From positions 1 through 48,254 of the forward strand of contig JAKSQH010000005.1 in assembly GCA_024404245.1 (NCBI GenBank): 48,254 bases of DNA. The letters run 5' to 3'. Shown here piece by piece: positions 44,350 through 48,254 of this stretch. Every line of letters starts with the position of its first letter. Within the stretch, counting starts at the first letter, position 1. The notes beneath the pieces were generated by a model, which was not told the DNA's origin, made no database searches, and saw only the letters and a list, made by a program, of their open reading frames with translations. Made by a program: the position numbers and the translations under genes. The DNA comes from Clostridia bacterium. GTDB lineage: Bacteria > Bacillota > Clostridia > Christensenellales > Aristaeellaceae.

Positions 44350-46152
44350 ATGAACGGCGGAAGAGGATATAACCCGAACCGGAGCAACAATGAACCGGTG
44401 AAGCGCTCCCGGGGGGAAACAAAGAAGCTGCTGACGCGTTTTCTCGCGTATTACAAACCGCATAAAAAGCTCTTTTCCATGGATATGGGGGCGAGCCTTC
44501 TGGTCGCGCTGATCGGAATCGTGTATCCGATTATCACGCGCACAATGCTCAACGATCTCATTCCGGACCGGAACTACAGGATGGTTGTTATTCTCGGCCT
44601 GACGCTGCTGGCGCTGTATGCCGCGAAGATGATGCTGAACTATTTTATTCAGTATCAGGGGCATATGATGGGCGTGCATATGCAGGTGCAGATGAGAACG
44701 GACCTTTTCAATCATCTGGAAAAGCTGCCGTACAGTTTTTACGATACGCATGAGACCGGAAAGATCATGAGCCGGATGACAAACGATCTGTTCGACGTGG
44801 TGGAGCTGGCGCATCACGGCCCGGAAAATCTGCTGATTTCAGGGCTCAGCATCATCCTTTCGTTTATATATCTGAGCACCATCAATATCTGGCTCACGCT
44901 GATTGTTTTCGCGTGCGTGCCTTTTCTGGTGATTATCAGCTACACGCTGCGCGAAAAGATGAGGAAGGCTTTCCGCGATATGCGCTCCTCCATGGCTGAG
45001 ATCAACGCGAGCCTGGAGAGCAGCGTCAGCGGTATCCGTGTGACAAAGGCCTTCAACAACGCGAAGATCGAAAGCGATAAGTTCGAGGTCGGAAACGAAA
45101 AATACAGAACGGCGCGAAAAGACGGATACAACGCCATGGCGCGCTTCCACAGCGGAAACACGTTTGTGACGGATATTTTCAATGTGGTGGTGCTGATTGC
45201 CGGCGGATTCTTCCTGTATAACAACAGTATTCAGTTCGGCGATTATTCCGCGTTCATTGTATCCGTGAACATGTTCATCGGTCCTGTGATGACGCTGATC
45301 AATTTCATGGAGCAGTTTGAGAACGGCGTGACCGGTTTTGAACGCTTCTGCGAGATCATGGACGCCGAGCCCGAAAAGGACGCGGAGAACGCGGAAGACT
45401 GCGGTCAGCTGAAGGGTGAAATCTGCTTCAAAGATGTCACCTACGCCTATGAGAACGATGAGAACGTGCTGACACATGTGGATCTTACGATACCGAAGGG
45501 AAGAAAATTCGCGCTGGTCGGCCCGAGCGGCGGCGGTAAGACGACGATCTGTCATCTGATTCCGCATTTCTACGATGTTGTCAGCGGAGAGATCCTGCTG
45601 GACGGCAGGGAGATTCATACGCTGACGCTTGAAAGCATACGCCGCAACATCGGTATTGTGCAGCAGGATATCTACCTGTTCAATGATTCCATCCGTGAAA
45701 ATATCCGTTACGGACGGCTGGACGCGACCGATGACGAGATCATCGAAGCGGCGAAGAAGGCCAACATTCATGACTATATCATGACGCTGCCGAAAGGATA
45801 TGACACGAATATCGGTGAGCGCGGCGTGCGCCTGTCCGGCGGACAGAAACAGCGGCTGAGCATCGCGCGCGTCTTCCTGAAGGATCCGGCAATCCTGATT
45901 CTGGATGAGGCGACGAGCGCGCTGGACAATACCACCGAGATTCTGATTCAGCAGGCGCTGGATGAGCTTTGCGAGGGGAGAACCACGCTGGTTGTCGCTC
46001 ACAGACTGAGCACAATCAAAAACGCGGATGAAATAGCAGTGGTTGACAACGGCGCGATTGTCGAGCAGGGTTCTCACGATGAGCTGATGGCACTGAACGG
46101 TATTTACGCCGAACTCTACAGCCTGCAGTTCCGTGCCGGCGTCGCGGTGTGA
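44350..46152 (+). CDS. ABC exporter, fused permease and ATPase
   Basis: A 600-residue type IV (MsbA/BmrA-like) half-transporter: six TM segments at about 35-330, then the ATPase. Motifs are Walker A GPSGGGKTT, Q-loop VQQDIYLF, signature LSGGQKQRLSIA, Walker B ILILDEATSALD and H-loop VVAHRLSTI. It should act as a homodimer exporting drugs, lipids or peptides. It begins with a short Arg/Asn-rich hydrophilic stretch. It is preceded by AGGAGG and coupled to the NUDIX gene. No C39 peptidase domain is present, so bacteriocin processing is unlikely. Confidence 0.93.
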   Translation: MNGGRGYNPNRSNNEPVKRSRGETKKLLTRFLAYYKPHKKLFSMDMGASLLVALIGIVYPIITRTMLNDLIPDRNYRMVVILGLTLLALYAAKMMLNYFIQYQGHMMGVHMQVQMRTDLFNHLEKLPYSFYDTHETGKIMSRMTNDLFDVVELAHHGPENLLISGLSIILSFIYLSTINIWLTLIVFACVPFLVIISYTLREKMRKAFRDMRSSMAEINASLESSVSGIRVTKAFNNAKIESDKFEVGNEKYRTARKDGYNAMARFHSGNTFVTDIFNVVVLIAGGFFLYNNSIQFGDYSAFIVSVNMFIGPVMTLINFMEQFENGVTGFERFCEIMDAEPEKDAENAEDCGQLKGEICFKDVTYAYENDENVLTHVDLTIPKGRKFALVGPSGGGKTTICHLIPHFYDVVSGEILLDGREIHTLTLESIRRNIGIVQQDIYLFNDSIRENIRYGRLDATDDEIIEAAKKANIHDYIMTLPKGYDTNIGERGVRLSGGQKQRLSIARVFLKDPAILILDEATSALDNTTEILIQQALDELCEGRTTLVVAHRLSTIKNADEIAVVDNGAIVEQGSHDELMALNGIYAELYSLQFRAGVAV

Positions 46153-46158
46153 TAAGGG

Positions 46159-46186
46159 TTGACAAACGAACGGACAGGAGTATAAT
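46159..46186 (+). promoter_or_regulatory. Promoter of the TPP riboswitch-thiT unit
   Basis: TTGACA and TATAAT are 16 bp apart, starting 7 bp after the exporter stop codon. Confidence 0.75.
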
Positions 46187-46192
46187 ATGCGC

Positions 46193-46280
46193 AGCGCTGG
46201 GGGAGCCGCGTACGGCGGCTGAGAGGGCATCGGTCCGACCCTTGGAACCTGTGTAGGTTATCCTACCGTAGGGAAGCGGT
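46193..46280 (+). ncRNA. TPP (THI-box) riboswitch aptamer
   Basis: Contains the conserved pyrimidine-sensor CTGAGAG (46219-46225), the pyrophosphate-sensor GACCCTTGGAACCTG (46237-46251) and TAGGGAAG (46269-46276). P1 is closed by CGCT/AGCG. It is followed by a terminator whose 5' arm can pair instead with GGGAAGC (46271-46277) of the aptamer. So thiamine pyrophosphate should cause premature termination and switch thiT off. Confidence 0.95.
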
Positions 46281-46296
46281 TTTGAACGGGGTTCAG

Positions 46297-46327
46297 GCTT
46301 TCCGCCACAGCGCGGAAAGCTTTTTTT
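46297..46327 (+). terminator. Riboswitch-controlled terminator
   Basis: GCTTTCCGC/GCGGAAAGC (9 bp, loop of 6) followed by seven T. The alternative pairing of GCTTTCC with aptamer bases 46271-46277 is the antiterminator. Confidence 0.9.
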
Positions 46328-46350
46328 AATGAAACGGGGCATATTGTACG

Positions 46351-46893
46351 ATGAGAAAGACATCCGAAAAGATCCGTATTCTGTGTGAATGCGCGGTGAT
46401 GGTTGCCGCCGCGCAGGTGCTTGGTTATCTGAAGCTGTTCCGTTTGCCGCAGGGCGGTTCGATTACGCTGAACATGCTGCCTGTGTTTATCCTGTGCGCG
46501 CGGCGGGGGTTCGGCCCGGGCATGCTGACCGCGTTCGCGTTCAGCCTGCTTCAGCTCCTGCTGGACGGGATCACCGGAATCAGCTGGGCTTCAATTCTCG
46601 GCGACTATCTTCTGGCTTACAGCGTGCTGGGCATTGCCGGCCTGTTCCGGGGAAGAAAGGGCGGCCTGTTCATCGGCATCGCGGCCGGAAGCACGGCGCG
46701 CTTTCTGGTTTCCTGGGTTACGGGCGCGGTGGTCTGGGGGCAGTACATGCCGGATGTGTTCTTCGGCATGCCGATGACAAACCCGTGGATCTACTCCGCG
46801 CTGTATAACGGCAGCTACATTTTTGCCGGCGCCGCCGCCTGCGCGGTGGCGGGCGCGGTTGTCGCGAAACCGCTCGGTATCGCGAAGACATGA
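46351..46893 (+). CDS. thiT: ECF transporter S component for thiamine, ThiT
   Basis: A 180-residue membrane protein with about six TM segments. It has the ThiT-type helix 1 with basic start, then LPQGGSITLNMLPVFILCARRGFGPGM, the family's distinctive loop. The Trp and Tyr-rich later helices (SWVTGAVVWGQYMP, NPWIYSALYNGSYIF) shape the thiamine pocket. The TPP riboswitch upstream confirms the substrate. It needs the ECF A/A'/T module, which is not in the window. Ribosome site is weak (GGGGC). Confidence 0.93.
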   Translation: MRKTSEKIRILCECAVMVAAAQVLGYLKLFRLPQGGSITLNMLPVFILCARRGFGPGMLTAFAFSLLQLLLDGITGISWASILGDYLLAYSVLGIAGLFRGRKGGLFIGIAAGSTARFLVSWVTGAVVWGQYMPDVFFGMPMTNPWIYSALYNGSYIFAGAAACAVAGAVVAKPLGIAKT

Positions 46894-46980
46894 GCAAACG
46901 TTTTCATCCGCCGGCAGACACGGCACAGGTCCGCGTAATACTTATTTAACAAATCCCGCGCGTATTGAAACAAAAGGAGA

Positions 46981-47025
46981 AACAGGCACCGCGCATCACA
47001 AACGGATGACGCCGCCTGTTTTTTT
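46981..47025 (+). terminator. Probable thiT terminator
   Basis: AACAGGC/GCCTGTT outer stem with an interrupted inner stem (GCG/CGC and CATC/GATG) is followed by T. It is 87 bases past the thiT stop; between them I see nothing else. Confidence 0.65.
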
Positions 47026-47026
47026 G

Positions 47027-47055
47027 TTGCATTTGTATCATTGTTGCTGTATAAT
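47027..47055 (+). promoter_or_regulatory. Promoter of the last solute-binding protein gene
   Basis: TTGCAT and a perfect TATAAT are 17 bp apart, 54 bp before the ATG. Confidence 0.75.
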
Positions 47056-47068
47056 GCAAGTCACCAAA

Positions 47069-47083
47069 GGTCATTAAGTGACC
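47069..47083 (+). promoter_or_regulatory. Palindromic operator candidate
   Basis: GGTCA-TTAAG-TGACC is a perfect 5-bp inverted repeat 13 bp past the -10 box, so around +7 to +21. A TCACC at 47061-47065 extends the symmetry to the left. Its place suits a repressor site. Confidence 0.5.
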
Positions 47084-47109
47084 AAATAAAACAATAAAGG
47101 AGTCCGTTT

Positions 47110-48254
47110 ATGAAGAAAATCCTTGCGCTCGTACTGGCTCTCGCGCTGGTACTGTCTCTCTGCTCCTTCGCTTCCGCCGAAACGGTGGACGAAATCATCG
47201 CTCAGGCTCAGACCATGAGCAATGAAGAGCTGTACGCGAAGGCGATTGAAGAATCCCATGACGCCATTCTGTACGGTGTCGGTAACTCCAGCCGCGGCAA
47301 GACCGCCGGCGCCACCTTTGTGGAACTGCTGCAGGGCATTGATCCCACCTACGCGGGCAGCGTTGACTGGGGCCAGCCCAAGAACAACTCCATCTTCGAA
47401 ATGCTGACCAGTGATATCAACAATACCACTCATCAGTACTTCATGACCCTGATTCAGGACGGCAACCAGATCCAGAGCAAGATGCTGGATACCGGCTACC
47501 TGCTGAACTTCGTTCCCAAGGAATGGGCCGAGGCCGAGGGCGTTGCCAAAGAGAACAACGAGAACCCGCTGGCCCTGCAGACCCTGAACAAGGTTTTCGA
47601 GTTCAACAACAAGGGCGACGCGTCCTTCATGAACTGCTGGGACTTCGTTGCTGAAGGCGTTCATGCCCAGTTCATGGCTCCGAACTCCGAGCCCGTCGGC
47701 AAGAACTTCCTGTACATGCTGACCCGTGATGACTACGCCACCGAGCTGAAGGCCGCCTATGACGCGCTGGATGCCGACAAGCAGGCCTATTTCGCACCCG
47801 TTGTCGAAGAAATGGCTGCCGAAGCCGAAGATATGGGTCTTGAAGGCGAGAACGCCAAGTACGCGCTTGCCTGGGTCAAGCTCTGGATTGAAAACTATCA
47901 GGAAGAGACCGACGACGGCCCCATCTGCACCACGCTGGTGAAGGCTTCTTCCGCCGGCCAGGCCGGTCTGCTGGTTTACTCCAAGCTGCGCTCTGTTGAA
48001 GAAACCGAAGAATCCTCCGTCAACAACGTGACTGTTGCCGCCTATCAGGATGGCTACACCGGCTTCGGCGGATATGCCTACAAGCACTATCTGATGATCC
48101 CGAAGACCTCTCCGTATCCCTGGACCGCCTGCGCTTTCATCGCCTATATGACCACCACCAACGAAGGCTTCGCTGCCTGGGGCAAGGACATGGGCGGTTA
48201 TGCTCCCGTTCCCGCCTGCATGCAGGACCACAGCCAGGACGGCTATGTGGACGG
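47110..48254 (+). CDS. Extracellular solute-binding protein (3' end outside the window)
   Basis: The first 381 codons of an exported protein, open to the window edge. The signal peptide is MKKILALVLALALVLSL then CSFASA-ET, with no proper lipobox. The mature part has the type 2 periplasmic-binding fold of the iron/phosphonate-like group: ELYAKAIEES, YGVGNSSRGKTAGATF, then near the end YLMIPKTSPYPWTACAFIAYM and a GGYAPVP segment. Codon bias is as strong as in groEL, so it should be abundant. AAGGAG precedes the ATG. A permease and ATPase may follow beyond the window. Confidence 0.85.
   Translation, partial: MKKILALVLALALVLSLCSFASAETVDEIIAQAQTMSNEELYAKAIEESHDAILYGVGNSSRGKTAGATFVELLQGIDPTYAGSVDWGQPKNNSIFEMLTSDINNTTHQYFMTLIQDGNQIQSKMLDTGYLLNFVPKEWAEAEGVAKENNENPLALQTLNKVFEFNNKGDASFMNCWDFVAEGVHAQFMAPNSEPVGKNFLYMLTRDDYATELKAAYDALDADKQAYFAPVVEEMAAEAEDMGLEGENAKYALAWVKLWIENYQEETDDGPICTTLVKASSAGQAGLLVYSKLRSVEETEESSVNNVTVAAYQDGYTGFGGYAYKHYLMIPKTSPYPWTACAFIAYMTTTNEGFAAWGKDMGGYAPVPACMQDHSQDGYVD

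Noticed and set aside
47074-48231. 385-codon Gly/Val-rich open frame on the minus strand
   Set aside because: It is the mirror of the strongly codon-biased solute-binding protein gene, which has a promoter, ribosome site and signal peptide.

Overview
The window reads as a chromosomal segment of a Gram-positive anaerobe of the class Clostridia (Bacillota). The signs are a MurE with the DNPR motif of the meso-diaminopimelate-adding type, DivIB/FtsQ and FtsZ of Firmicute type, an Rrf2-IscR/NifS/NifU cluster, a CIRCE element on groESL, an ECF-type thiamine transporter under a TPP riboswitch, and strong GGAGG ribosome sites. Base composition looks mid-range to moderately GC-rich, with many CGCG and GCG codons. 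A gut or rumen relative of Christensenellales/Aristaeellaceae is my guess only. No phage, transposon or CRISPR array is visible; gene density is high and most genes are housekeeping.

Layout. 1-7.1 kb: a 4-TM protein; a minus-strand pair of a VanY-type D,D-carboxypeptidase and an acyl-ACP thioesterase; iscR-iscS-iscU (minus); a diaminopropionate ammonia-lyase; a small acidic membrane protein and trmL (minus). 7.2-12.2 kb: glycosyltransferase-mtnN-SDR, then a degenerate response-regulator receiver protein followed by an SPFH/zinc-ribbon protein. 12.2-14.6 kb: mutY and a GH43 glycosidase (minus). 14.7-19.9 kb: mnmM, then deoB coupled to two secreted PIG-L-type proteins, the second of which has lost its zinc ligands and gained a phosphodiester-glycosidase domain. 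19.9-24.2 kb: tRNA-Trp, a small unknown gene with a secreted Ig-like protein, lon and engB. 24.2-25.6 kb: an acidic double zinc-ribbon protein and a metallophosphoesterase behind an unusual leader. 25.7-35.0 kb: a shortened division and cell-wall (dcw) cluster, mraZ-ftsL-murE-mraY-murD-ftsQ-ftsA-ftsZ, without rsmH, ftsI, ftsW or murG. 35.1-40.2 kb: a probable six-gene operon (solute-binding protein, galK, RibU-like S component, tsaE, tsaB, rimI). 40.2-42.3 kb: groES-groEL. 42.3-46.9 kb: argG (minus), a NUDIX hydrolase, an ABC exporter, and TPP riboswitch-thiT. The window ends inside another solute-binding protein gene.

The most unusual signal is regulatory. The leader of the zinc-ribbon gene at 24422 carries six exact WGTGGY boxes with start-to-start spacings of 21, 21, 11, 11 and 42 bp, all close to multiples of one helical turn. 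A smaller set of related boxes with the same phasing lies in front of mraZ, where MraZ is expected to bind. This suggests, without proving it, that MraZ or a similar multimeric regulator also controls the zinc-ribbon/phosphoesterase pair. The second notable item is the active PIG-L enzyme next to its zinc-ligand-less paralogue fused to an NAGPA-like domain.
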